DNA of 64,000 bases from Apostichopus japonicus. Lineage: Eukaryota > Echinodermata > Holothuroidea > Aspidochirotida > Stichopodidae. The translations under genes were made by a program, and so were the position numbers. The notes beneath the pieces were generated by a model. The model did not search any database and was not told where the DNA came from. It saw only the letters and a program-made list of their open reading frames with translations. The stretch is from NCBI RefSeq assembly GCF_037975245.1, contig NC_092572.1:374001-438000 (forward strand), written 5' to 3'. Positions 28,601-43,600 of this stretch are shown here, in pieces (the first letter of the stretch is position 1; each line of letters begins with the position of its first letter).

Positions 28601-31600
28601 ACATAGTTAAGGATTCTAACATTGATTAATATACATAGGTAAGGATTCTAACATTGATTAATATACATAGTTAAGGATTCTAACATTGATTAATATACAT
28701 AGGTAAGGATTCTAACATTGGTTAATATACATAGGTAAGGATTCTAATATTGATTAATATACATAGGTAAGGATTCTAACATTGGTTAATATACACAGGT
28801 AAGGATTCTAACATTGATTAATATACATAGTTAAGGATTCTAACATTGGTTAATATACACAGGTAAGGATTCTAACATTGATTAATATACATAGGTAAGG
28901 ATTCTAACATTGATTAATATACATAGGTAAGGATTCTGACATTGGTTAATATACATAGGTAAGGATTCTAACATTGATTAATATACATAGGTAAGGATTC
29001 TAACATTGATTAATATACATAGTTAAGGATTCTAAAATTGATTAATATACATAGGTAAGGATTCTAACATAGGTAAGGATTCTAACATTGGTTAATATAC
29101 ATAGGTAAGGATTCTAACATTGGTGAATATACATAGGTAAGGATTCTAACATAGGTAAGGATTCTAACATTGGTTAATATACATAGGTAAGGATTCTAAC
29201 ATTGGTGAATATACATAGGTAAGGATTCTAACATTGATTAATATACATAGGTAAGGATTCTAACATTGGTTAATATACATAGGTAAGGATTCTAACATTG
29301 ATTAATATACATAGGTAAGGAGTCTAACATTGATTAATATACATAGGTAAGGATTCTAAAATTGATTAATATACATAGGTAAGGATTCTAACATTGGTTA
29401 ATATACATAGGTAAGGATTCTAACATTGGTGAATATACATAGGTAAGGATTCTAACATTGGTTATTATACATAGGTAAGGATTCTAACATTGATTTATTT
29501 ACACAGGTAAATTAGTCTAACATTGATTAATATATACTGGTATGTTAATCTAACACTGATTAATACTGGTAATAATTCAAACATTGAGTCAGTCTAATAT
29601 GGAGCAATATACACTGGTATTTATTCTAATATAGATTAATATACTCTGGTATTTAGTCTAATATGGATTAATATACACTGGTATTTATTCTAATATAGAT
29701 TAATATACTGGTATTTAGTCTAATATGGATTAATATACACTGGTATTTATTCTAATATGGATTAATATACACTGGTATTTATTCTAATATGGATTAATAT
29801 AAACTGGTATTTACTCTAATATGGATTAATATACACTGGTTTTTATTCTAATATGGATTAATATACACTGGTATTTATTCTAATATGGATTAATATAAAC
29901 TGGTATTTACTCTAATATGGATTAATATACACTGGTTTTTATTCTAATATGGATTAATATACACTGGTATTTATTCTAATATAGATTAATATACTGGTAT
30001 TTAGTCTAATATGGATTAATATACACTGATATTTATTCTAATATGGATTAATATACACTGGTATTTATTCTAATATGGATTAATATAAACTGGTATTTAC
30101 TCTAACATGGATTAATATACACTGGTTTTTATTCTAATATGGATTAATATACACTGGTATTAATTCTAATATGGGTTAATATGGATTAATATACTCTGGT
30201 AGTGATTCTAATATGGATTAATATACTCTGGTAGTGATTCTAATATGGATTAATATACACAGGTAGTCATTCTAATATGGATTAATATACACTGGTATTT
30301 ATTCTAATATGGATTAATATACACTGGTAATTATTCTAATATTGATAACTATACACTGGTAGTTAGTCTCACATTAGAGAAGTGATGTGTCTCATAGCAA
30401 TTTTCTTATACACCTTTATTCAAAGCCTGAAGAAAGTGTTATTTGACAATATCACATTCGATCACATTTGTAATGTGACATTTCTGTGAACAGTGGATTC
30501 AGTAGTAAGTACGTTTGATTGGTTTTATGCTATAGAGTATAGAGTATTAACTTGTCTTTCTTTTGTTATAGATTCAAGGAGCAGTAACACCAATCTTGAC
30601 CATTCATCTGGAATTAATAGAAAACCAAGTGACCTTTACCCCACCCCTTGACCAAAGTACAGCTGTAACCAGTGTACTAGAGAATGTGACCACTTGGTTA
30701 GAGGAGTTCAAGACTAGAGGACTGCTAGTAAAAATGCTAAACCCACTGACTGAGGTATGATCACCGTATGTGTGTGTATTGGCATCATGTAAACAGCAAC
30801 CCACTGACTGAGGTATGATCACTGTATATATGTGTATTGGCATCATGTAAACAGCAACCCACTGACTGAGGTATGATCACCGTATGTGTGTGTATTGGCA
30901 TCATGTAAACAGCAACCCACTGACTGAGGTATGATCACTGTATGTGTGTGCATTTGCATCATGTAAACAGCAACCCACTGACTGAGGTATGATCACTGTA
31001 TATGTGTGTATCGGCATCATGTAAACAGCAACCCACTGACTGAGGTATGATCACTGTATATGTGTGTATTGGCATCATGTAAACAGCAACCCACTGACTG
31101 AGGTATGATCACCGTATGTGTGTGTATTGGCATCATGTAAACAGCAACCCACTGACTGAGGTATGATCACTGTATGTGTGTGCATTTGCATCATGTAAAC
31201 AGCAACCCACTGACTGAGGTATGATCACTGTATATGTGTGTATCGGCATCATGTAAACAGCAACCCACTGACTGAGGTATGATCACTGTATGTGTGTGCA
31301 TTTGCATCATGTAAACAGCAACCCACTGACTGAGGTATGATCACCGTATGTGTGTGTATTGGCATCATGTAAACAGCAACCCACTGACTGAGGTATGATC
31401 ACTGTATGTGTGTGCATTTGCATCATGTAAACAGCAACCCACTGACTGAGGTATGATCACTGTATATGTGTGTATCGGCATCATGTAAACAGCAACCCAC
31501 TGACTGAGGTATGATCACTGTATATGTGTGTACTGGCATCATGTAAACAGCAACCCACTGACTGAGGTATGATCACTGTATATGTGTGTATTGGCATCAT

Positions 31601-34600
31601 GTAAACAGCAACCCACTGACTGAGGTATGATCACTGTATATGTGTGTACTGGCATCATGTAAACAGCAACCCACTGACTGAGGTATGATCACTGTATATG
31701 TGTGCATTTGCATCATGTAAACAGCAACCCACTGACTGAGGTATGATCACCGTATATGTGTGTATTGGCATCATGTAAACAGCAACCCACTGACTGAGGT
31801 ATGATCACCGTATGTGTGTGTATTGGCATCATGTAAACAGCAACCCACTGACTGAGGTATGATCACTGTATGTGTGTGCATTTGCATCATGTAAACAGCA
31901 ACCCACTGACTGAGGTATGATCACTGTATGTGTGTGCATTTGCATCATGTAAACTGCAACCCACTGACTGAGGTATGATCACTGTATGTGTGTGCATTTG
32001 CATTATGTAAACAGCAACCCACTGACTGAGGTATGATCACTGTATATGTGTGCATTTGCATCATGTAAACAGCAACCCACTGACTGAGGTATGATCACTG
32101 TATGTGTGTGCATTTGCATCATGTAAACAGCAACCCACTGACTGAGGTATGATCACCGTATATGTGTGTATCGGCATCATGTAAACAGCAACCCACTGAC
32201 TGAGGAATGATCACCGTATGTGTGTGTATTGGCATCATGTAAACAGCAACCCACTGACTGAGGTATGATCACCGTATATGTGTGTATCGGCATCATGTAA
32301 ACAGCAACCCACTGACTGAGGTATGATCACCGTATATGTGTGTATTGGCATCATGTAAACAGCAACCCACTGACTGAGGTATGATCACCGTATGTGTGTG
32401 TATTGGCATCATGTAAACAGCAACCCACTGACTGAGGTATGATCACTGTATGTGTGTGCATTTGCATCATGTAAACTGCAACCCACTGACTGAGGTATGA
32501 TCACTGTATGTGTGTGCATTTGCATTATGTAAACAGCAACCCACTGACTGAGGTATGATCACTGTATATGTGTGCATTTGCATCATGTAAACAGCAACCC
32601 ACTGACTGAGGTATGATCACTGTATATGTGTGTACTGGCATCATGTAAACAGCAACCCACTGACTGAGGTATGATCACTGTATATGTGTGCATTTGCATC
32701 ATGTAAACAGCAACCCACTGACTGAGGTATGATCACTGTATGTGTGTGCATTTGCATCATGTAAACAGCAACCCACTGACTGAGGTATGATCACTGTATA
32801 TGTGTGTATCGGCATCATGTAAACAGCAACCCACTGACTGAGGTATGATCACCGTATGTGTGTGTATTGGCATCATGTAAACAGCAACCCACTGACTGAG
32901 GTATGATCACTGTATATGTGTGTACTTGCATCATGTAAACAGCAACCCACTGACTGAGGTATGATCACTGTATGTGTGTGTATTGGCATCATGTAAACAG
33001 CAACCCACTGACTGAGGTATGATCACTGTATATGTGTGTACTGGCATCATGTAAACAGCAACCCACTGACTGAGGTATGATCACCGTATGTGTGTGTATT
33101 GGCATCATGTAAACAGCAACCCACTGACTGAGGTATGATCACTGTATATGTGTGTACTGGCATCATGTAAACAGCAACCCACTGACTGAGGTATGATCAC
33201 TGTATGTGTGTGTATTGGCATCATGTAAACAGCAACCCACTGACTGAGGTATGATCACTGTATATGTGTGTACTGGCATCATGTAAACAGCAACCCACTG
33301 ACTGAGGTATGATCACTGTATGTGTGTGTATTGGCATCATGTAAACAGCAACCTACTGACTGAGGTATGATCACTGTATATGTGTGCATTTGCATCATGT
33401 AAACAGCAACCCACTGACTGAGGTATGATCACCGTATATGTGTGTATCGGCATCATGTAAACAGCAACCCACTGACTGAGGTATGATCACCGTATGTGTG
33501 TGTATTGGCATTATGTAAACAGCAACCCACTGACTGAGGTATGATCACTGTATATGTGTGTACTGGCATCATGTAAACAGCAACCCACTGACTGAGGTAT
33601 GATCACTGTATATGTGTGTACTGGCATCATGTAAACAGCAACCTACTGACTGAGGTATGATCACTGTATATGTGTGCATTTGCATCATGTAAACAGCAAC
33701 CCACTGACTGAGGTATGATCACCGTATATGTGTGTATCGGCATCATGTAAACAGCAACCCACTGACTGAGGTATGATCACCGTATGTGTGTGTATCGGCA
33801 TCATGTAAACAGCAACCCACTGACTGAGGTATGATCACCGTATGTGTGTGTATTGGCATCATGTAAACAGCAACCCACTGACTGAGGTATGATCACTGTA
33901 TATGTGTGTACTGGCATCATGTAAACAGCAACCCACTGACTGAGGTATGATCACTGTATATGTGTGTACTGGCATCATGTAAACAGCAACCCACTGACTG
34001 AGGTATGATCACCGTATATGTGTGTATCGGCATCATGTAAACAGCAACCCACTGACTGAGGTATGATCACTGTATATGTGTGTATTGGCATCATGTAAAC
34101 AGCAACCCACTGACTGAGGTATGATCACTGTATATGTGTGTACTGGCATCATGTAAACAGCAACCCATTGACTGAGGTATGATCACTGTATATGTGTGTA
34201 CTGGCATCATGTAAACAGCAACCCACTGACTGAGGTATGATCACTGTATATGTGTGTATTGGCATCATGTAAACAGCAACCCACTGACTGAGGTATGATC
34301 ACCGTATATGTGTGCATTTGCATCATGTAAACTGCAACCCACTGACTGAGGTATGATCACTGTATATGTGTGCATTTGCATCATGTAAACAGCGCATCCA
34401 TATTATATTGTTATATGTTATGCAGAGTATTAATAACTGACTGTTTTAACTTGCAATATGCTGTATACATGCAATGTTGAACTTACAATATGCAGTGTTG
34501 ACCTGATGCAGTTATCTTAAGCATAATTTTAATAAGCTTATTCAGTGATCGACCTGTATTTGTTTTGTTAGATGTTGAGACTGATTCTGTCAAGAGACAA

Positions 34601-37600
34601 GTTTGATACTCTTTCAGTTTGAATCAAGGTTTGTTGTTGTTGATTCTTCAGGGAAGCTACAAGGACTACATTACAATGGATGATGAAGTCATCAACCTGT
34701 GTGATCAAATCCTCTCACTGGTTCAAGAAAATGGAGAAGAAAGCAAGGTACGCTCATGCAACACCCGGAAAGGACTTAAGTATAGAGATCATGTCCAAAT
34801 AGTCATATGATCCAATTAATGTATGAATATAAACCACCATATTGAGAACAATGGTATTGTGTTCGCACAAGGACCCAGTATAGAGATCATGTCCAAATAG
34901 TTATATGATCCAATTAATGGATGAATATAAACCACCATATTGAGAACCATGGTATTGTGTTCGCACAAGGACCCAGTATAGAGATCATGTCCAAATAGTT
35001 ATATGATCCAATTAATGGATGAATATAAACCACCATATTGAGAACCATGGTATTGTGTTCTCACAAGGACCCAGTAAATTAGAGACCATGTCCAAATAGT
35101 TATATGATCCAATTAATGGATGAATAAACCACCATATTGAGAACCATGGTATTGTGTTCGCACAAGGACCCAGTATAGAGATCATGTCCAAATAGTTATA
35201 TGATCCAATTAATGGATGAATATAAACCACCATATTGAGAACCATGGTATTGTGTTCTCACAAGGACCCAGTAAATTAGAGACCATGTCCAAATAGTTAT
35301 ATGATCCAATTAATGGATGAATATAAACCACCATATTGAGAACAATGGTATTGTGTTCGCACAAGGACCCAGTATAGAGATCATGTCCAAATAGTTATAT
35401 GATCCAATTAATGGATGAATATAAACCACCATATTGAGAACCATGGTATTGTGTTCTCACAAGGACCCAGTAAATTAGAGACCATGTCCAAATAGTTATA
35501 TGATCCAATTAATGGATGAATATAAACCACCATATTGAGAACCATGGTATTGTGTTCTCACAAGGACCCAGTAAATTAGAGACCATGTCCAAATAGCTAT
35601 CAATTAATGTATGAATATAAACCACCATATTGAGAACCATGGTATTGTGTTCTCACAAGGACCCAGTAAATTAGAGACCATGTCCAAATAGTTATCAATT
35701 AATGGATGAATAAACCACCATATTGAGAACCATGGTATCATGTTCTCACAAGGACCCAGTATAGAGATCATGTCCAAATAGTTATATGATCCAATTAATA
35801 GATGAATATAAACCACCATATTGAGAACCATGGTATTGTGTTCTCACAAGGACCCAGTAAATTAGAGACCATGTCCAAATAGTCATATGATCCAATTAAT
35901 GAATGAATATAAACCACCATATTGAGAACCATGGTATCGTGTTCTCACAAGGACCCAGTATAGAGATCATGTCCAAATAGCTATCAATTAATGGATGAAT
36001 ATAAACCACCATATTGAGAATCATGGTATTGTGTTTGCACAAGGACCCAGTATAGAGATCATGTCCAAATAGTTATATGATCCAATTAATGTATGAATAT
36101 AAACCACCATATTGAGAACCATGGTATTGTGTTCGCACAAGGACCCAGTATAGAGATCATGTCCAAATAGTTATCAATTAATGGATGAATAAACCACCAT
36201 ATTGAGAACCATGGTATCGTGTTCTCACAAGGACCCAGTATAGAGATCATGTCCAAATAGTTATATGATCCAATTAATGGATGAATATAAACCACCATAT
36301 TGAGAACCATGGTATTGTGTTCTCACAAGGACCCAGTAAATTAGAGACCATGTCCAAATAGTCATATGATCCAATTAATGGATGAATATAAACCACCATA
36401 TTGAGAACCATGGTATCGTGTTCTCACAAGGACCCAGTAAAGAGATCATGTCCAAATAGTTATATGATCCAATTAATGTATGAATATAAACCACCATATT
36501 GAGAACCATAGTATTGTGTTCACACAAGGACCCAGTATAGAGATCATGTCCAAATAGTTATATGATCCAATTAATGTATGAATATAAACCACCATATTGA
36601 GAATCATGGTATTGTGTTTGCACAAGGACCCAGTATAGAGATCATGTCCAAATAGTTATATGATCCAATTAATGTATGAATATAAACCACCATATTGAGA
36701 ACCATGGTATTGTGTTCGCACAAGGACCCAGTATAGAGATCATGTCCAAATAGTTATCAATTAATGGATGAATAAACCACCATATTGAGAACCATGGTAT
36801 CGTGTTCTCACAAGGACCCAGTATAGAGATCATGTCCAAATAGTTATATGATCCAATTAATGGATGAATATAAACCACCATATTGAGAACCATGGTATTG
36901 TGTTCTCACAAGGACCCAGTAAATTAGAGACCATGTCCAAATAGTCATATGATCCAATTAATGGATGAATATAAACCACCATATTGAGAACCATGGTATC
37001 GTGTTCTCACAAGGACCCAGTAAAGAGATCATGTCCAAATAGTTATATGATCCAATTAATGTATGAATATAAACCACCATATTGAGAACCATGGTATTGT
37101 GTTCACACAAGGACCCAGTATAGAGATCATGTCCAAATAGTTATATGATCCAATTAATGTATGAATATAAACCACCATATTGAGAATCATGGTATTGTGT
37201 TTGCACAAGGACCCAGTATAGAGATCATGTCCAAATAGTTATATGATCCAATTAATGGATGAATATAAACCACCATATTGAGAATCATGGTATTTTGTTC
37301 GCACAAGGACCCAGTATAGAGATCATGTCCAAATAGTTATATGATCCAATTAATGGATGAATATAAACCACCATATTGAGAACCGTGGTATTGTGTTCGC
37401 AAAAGGACCCAGTATAGAGATCATGTTTAAATAGTTATATGATCCAATTAATGGATGAATACAAACCACCATATTGAGAACCATGGTATTGTGTATGAAT
37501 ACATATGGTACCAGTTAGAGAGAAAACAAGTTGTTTTCAGGATTAATAATTATCATCTTTATGGGTTAATGAATGTATTGATTTGGGAGGTTATCAGCAG

Positions 37601-40600
37601 TTGCCACTAGTAAAGAAGGTAACAGGTCCATGGTTATTGGATGAAGCTGTGACTTGATTCTGAATAACCAGCAAAGAGGGTAGCAGGTCCATGATTATTG
37701 GTTCAAGCTGTGACCTGATTATGAATAACCAGCAAAGAGGGTAGCAGGTCCATGATTATTGGTTCAAGCTGTGACCTGATTATGAATAACCAGCAAAGAG
37801 GGTAGCAGGTCCATGATTATTGGTTCAAGCTGTGACCTGATTATGAATAACCAGTAAAGAGGGTCATATGACCATGATTATTGAGTTAAGCACAAACCTG
37901 TTGCATCCTCTGAGCATCTGTATTGGTACATTGGTAAAATAACAATTTTCTTGTGATATGTCACCTAAACATAAGCAAATGTCATGATTAAGAATACTTT
38001 CATGATGTCATACAAATATAACCCTCTATAAAGGGGGGTTATCTTTTCTACTTATGAGGCTATTACAATGTTAACAACTATTATCTGATGTGTGTCTGTA
38101 AACCTGAAATCATTTCAAACTGTGAGCTTCATACATCACTTGCTTATCATTTTCTTTCCTTTTAGAAACTTTTGGAAATTTTTAAGGGGTACACCTTTCT
38201 GTGGCTTCAGGACATAACTGAGACATTTGATGAATTTCTTCATGGGCGTCTCACTCCTAACCCTCTCAGACTACAGGGAAGCAGTGCCTCAGCTAGACTC
38301 AGGTCTGCAGCTTCTGAAAGATCTGTTAAGTCTGCTCATAGTGGAAGGTATTTCTTATAAATTTGTTTTCCATTTTATTAACAAAGTTCTTGGCTCACAA
38401 CTACATGTTACGCTTTTAATGGATGGTAATCGGCATGGTTACATCCTTCTCTGCTTAATTATAATATTAAGATTTTGTGAATGGATCTCATTTGACTTAA
38501 ATTTTCAATGACTGTATGTCTTTTTATTATTTTTTCACTGTTCAGGGCAAGCTCTGCTTCTAACTACAGCATTTCCCAGAGAGGGGCAATGGGTACGGCA
38601 GAGAAGGCTTTCCTCCGACCTCAGAGTGCAGAGACCTCCGGGAGCATTAATGTTCCATCTTTGGATATGTTTGACTCAGAGATAGACATTTATAGGGTAA
38701 ATACCTTACTCCTTCATCTTTACAATTCTTAAATCTGGTTGGTTTTCTTTTGGGAGAGGTCATCCACCCACTTATCCTCCTCAATGTAAGTTAACCAGTG
38801 ACTGTGATAGGTTACACAGTCCTAACTACTACAGAATCATTAATGAAACTCTACACTATCCCTCAATGTAAGTTTACCAGTGACTGTGATAGGTTACACA
38901 GTCCTAACTACTACAGAATCATTAATGAAACTCTACACTATCCCTCAATGTAAGTTTACCAGTGACTGTGATAGGTTACACAGTCCTAACTACTACAGAA
39001 TCATTAATGAAACTCTACACTATCCCTCAATGTAAGTTTACCAGTGACTGTGATAGGTTACACAGTCCTAACTACTACAGAATCATTAATGAAACTCTAC
39101 ACTATCCCTCAATGTAAGTTTATCAGTGACTGTGATAGGTTACACAGTCCTAACTACTACAGAATCATTAATGAAACTCTACACTATCCCTCAATGTAAG
39201 TTTACCAGTGACTGTGATAGGTTACACAGTCCTAACTACTACAGAATCATTAATGAAACTCTACACTATCCCTCAATGTAAGTTTACCAGTGACTGTGAT
39301 AGGTTACACAGTCCTAACTACTACAGAATCATTAATGAAACTCTACACTATCCCTCAATGTAAGTTTACCAGTGACTGTGATAGGTTACACAGTCCTAAC
39401 TACTACAGAATCATTAATGAAACTCTACACTATCCCTCAATGTAAGTTTACCAGTGACTGTGATAGGTTACACAGTCCTAACTACTACAGAATCATTAAT
39501 AAATCTCTACACTATCCCTCAATGTAAGTTTACCAGTGACTGTGATAGGTTGCACAGTCCTAACTACTACAGAATCATTAATGAAACTCTACACTATCCC
39601 TCAATGTAAGTTTACCAGTGACTGTGATAGGTTACACAGTCCTAACTTAACACTGTCTGTAACCATTTACCTACATAGAAACATTGCAGTAGGTATACAG
39701 TGTCATATCACCACTCTTCAATAGACTCATGAAGTTGTAGATTCTGCACCTTACCTTCATGATGTAATCATAGCAGCAGCTTACATTACAACTACTGCAC
39801 ATGTTTGAACATGTGCTATGCACTCGTGTGATATTGAAAGTGAATGTATTTATTGCTATCTTCCTTATAGTCTGCTAGGGATGAGATTGCAGGCATTGTG
39901 GATCATCGTGACATTGGCTGGATCAGAGTTGACCTGAAACCAATCAAACAGGTTCTGACAACTTATGCAAGCCGCTGGATGTGGACCTTCACTAAGTACC
40001 TCTCAGATCAGGTAACCATTAATTAATTAATTTATTAATTAATTAATGACAACTAATCACAGCTAGGATAGACTTGTCCTGGGTGGATCTGCTGTGTTTA
40101 ACGCTACTGCAACCAGAAATAGAATAGATATTGCTTGACTGTAATAAAGGAATCATGGATCCAGATTTTGATGTTCAGTTTGATGTACAGTACTGGCTCT
40201 TATTTTTTTATTTTCTAAATGAGAACAGAAAATTCAGGTTGAAATATTTAGTTTTAGAGAGGAAAGTTTTGACCTATTTCAGAGTCTTTGGATCAAGAGT
40301 GTTGACATTTATATGTGGAAAATGTATTGTCTGGAACAAACTAAAGCATTAAAAAAATGATATGTATGTATGTACTTTTGAGAATAAATTAATTTTGTCT
40401 GTTTAGGTGACAGCATTGTTGCAGGACCTGGATCAGTTCTTGAAGAGGATAGAACCAGAGATTGAAAGCATCACCGGGGAAGAGAGAGACACTGCATCTT
40501 TTATGAAGATGATGAGGATATTCAATGAGGTATGATGTAATATGGGAGCCAAGGGAGGGAGGAGTTGGGAATACTACTGGGGGGTAGGGAATACTACTGA

Positions 40601-43600
40601 TATAAGAGAGCCAGGGAGGGAGGGGTAGGGGATACTTCTGAGGGGTAGGGAATACTACTGAGGGGTAGGGGATCCATCTGGGGGGTAGGGGATACTAATG
40701 TTATAATGGGAGCCAAGGAGTGAGGGAGGGATAGGGGATACTACTGATATAAGGAAGCCAGGGAGGGAGGGGTATGGAATATTTACTTATATAAGGGGAG
40801 CCAGTGATTCGCTATTCACGACTAATATACATAAAGACCTTCAATATTTTGAATTGGAATTTGCAGACCGTTGTACTTTAGAAAAGATGGTGTTTGATCT
40901 ATCCCAGCCAGGGCTGTTGAATATTTACCCTCAGAACTCATTTAGATCATAGAATATCCACACATTGGTTGAGTCCACTTTTCTTCTTGCTTCTTTTAGT
41001 TACTTCAAGATACTGGCTAAAACGTTAATCTCTGAATGAAACTAATCACATTGTATTCTTGAGTTTCTAATGATTTTTGTCTCCACACAGGTATCAGCAA
41101 AACAGCAGGAAATGGATGGGCAGTTCACTGCTATGAACAGAACAGTGTTACTCCTAAGCAAGTACAAACAGTCTCTGCCGGATAAAACAAAACATTTATA
41201 TGATGGGGCTCCTGGACGCTGGAATAACCTCAAGACCAAGGTATCCTTGGCCAAGCAGAGACTGGGTCCCAGGATACAGGAGGAGTCTGCTAGTATAACC
41301 AAGGTATCATAGTATAACAAACTATTATAGCCAAGGTATCATAGTATAACAAACTATTTGGAAACAATTGTATTACATACTGTTTCCAAGGTATAGTATA
41401 ACAAACTATTTGAAAATAATTGTATTACATACTGTTTCCAAGGTATAGTATCACAAACTATTTGGAAACATTGTATTACATACTGTTTCCAAGGTATCAT
41501 AGTATAACAAACTATTATAACCAAGGTATCATAGTATAACAAACTATTTGGAAACAATTGTATTACATACTGTTTCCAAGGTATCATAGTATAGCAAACT
41601 ATTATAACCTAGTATCATAGTATAACAAACTATTTGGAAACAATTGTATTACATACTGTTTCCAAGGTATAGTATAACAAACTATTTGGAAACATTGTAT
41701 TACATACTGTTTCCAAGGTATCATAGTATAACAAACTATTATAACCAAGGTATCATAGTATAACAAACTATTTGGAAACAATTGTATTACATACTGTTTC
41801 CAGGTATAGTATAACAAACTATTTGGAAACATTGTATTACATACTGTTTCCAAGGTATCATAGTATAGCAAACTATTATAACCAAGGTATCATAGTATAA
41901 CAAACTATTTGGAAACAATTGTATTACATACTGTTTCCAAGGTATCATAGTATAACAAACTATTTGGAAACATTGTATTACATACTGTTTCCAAGGTATC
42001 ATAGTATAGCAAACTATTATAACCTAGTATCATAGTATAACAAACTATTTGGAAACAATTGTATTACATACTGTTTCCAAGGTATCATAGTATAACAAAC
42101 TATTTGGAAACGTATTACATACTGTTTCCAAGGTATCGTAGTATAACAAACTATTATAACCAAGGTATCATAGTATAACAAAACTATTTGGAAACAATTG
42201 TATTACATACTGTTTCCAAGGTATCATAGTATAACAAACTATTTGGAAACATTGTATTACATACTGTTTCCAAGGTATCATAGTATAGCAAACTATTATA
42301 ACCTCGTATCATAGTATAACAAGCTATTTGGAAACATTGTATTACATACTGTTTCCAAGGTATCATAGTATAACAAACTATTATAACCAAGGTATCATAG
42401 TATAACAAACTATTATAACCAAGGTATCATAGTATAACAAACTATTATAACCAAGGTATCATAGTATAACAAACTATTATAGCCAAGGTATCATAGTATA
42501 ACAAACTATTTGGAAACAATTGTATTACATACTGTTTCCAAGGTATAGTATAACAAACTATTTGAAAATAATTGTATTACATACTGTTTCCAAGGTATAG
42601 TATCACAAACTATTTGGAAACATTGTATTACATACTGTTTCCAAGGTATCATAGTATAACAAACTATTATAACCAAGGTATCATAGTATAACAAACTATT
42701 ATAACCAAGGTATCATAGTATAACAAACTATTTGGAAACAATTGTATTACATACTGTTTCCAGGTATAGTATAACAAACTATTTGGAAACATTGTATTAC
42801 ATACTGTTTCCAAGGTATCATAGTATAGCAAACTATTATAACCAAGGTATCATAGTATAACAAACTATTTGGAAACAATTGTATAACATACTGTTTCCAA
42901 GGTATCATAGCGTAGCAAACTATTATAACCAAGATATCATAGTATAACAACTATTTGGAAGCAGCTGTATTACACACTGTTTCCAAGGTATCATAGTATA
43001 ACAAACTATTTGGAAACAATATCACAGCAAATGTACCTATATCTACAATAGACAGAAGTAATTCAAAACTAAAAGTTTGATCATTATATTTTCCTACAGG
43101 ACCTTCAAGCATTTGGGAAGCGAGTTGAAGATTTAAAGACTGAATTGTCTGAATCTGAAGTTTACACCAGAGAAAGTTTTATTGATGAGGCTTTTGATGT
43201 TATCAAAGTGTTCCTGGAACAGCTAGATCAACTGGACAATGAAGCTCAGGTAGATCAAACTACACTATTAATAACAGATATAAATAAAGACTTAAAATAT
43301 CATAGAAAAATGATTTATTACCTACATTACAGTGAATCTCAGACATATCAAACTACACTATTAATATCAGATATAAGAAAGGCCTTCATCATTTGTTCAA
43401 TGGTTTTTATTCTTTTTAATTCAGGACCTGATTGAGTTGCAAGAGCTCCTTGAGACTGCAGTTGTCAACTTTACCATCCTGCCAGAGTAAGTGAAGAGTA
43501 TTTTTAACTATAAAATTGAACGTTTTTATGACTGAAATGTGTCTCACTCTAGAACTCCACAAAGAAATAGATTTGTTTGTAAGGTTTACTGCTCTACTCA

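Noticed and set aside
41354-42950. Series of minus-strand ORFs with similar peptides
   Set aside because: They mirror the 32/55-bp array in intron 24 and have no non-repeat sequence.
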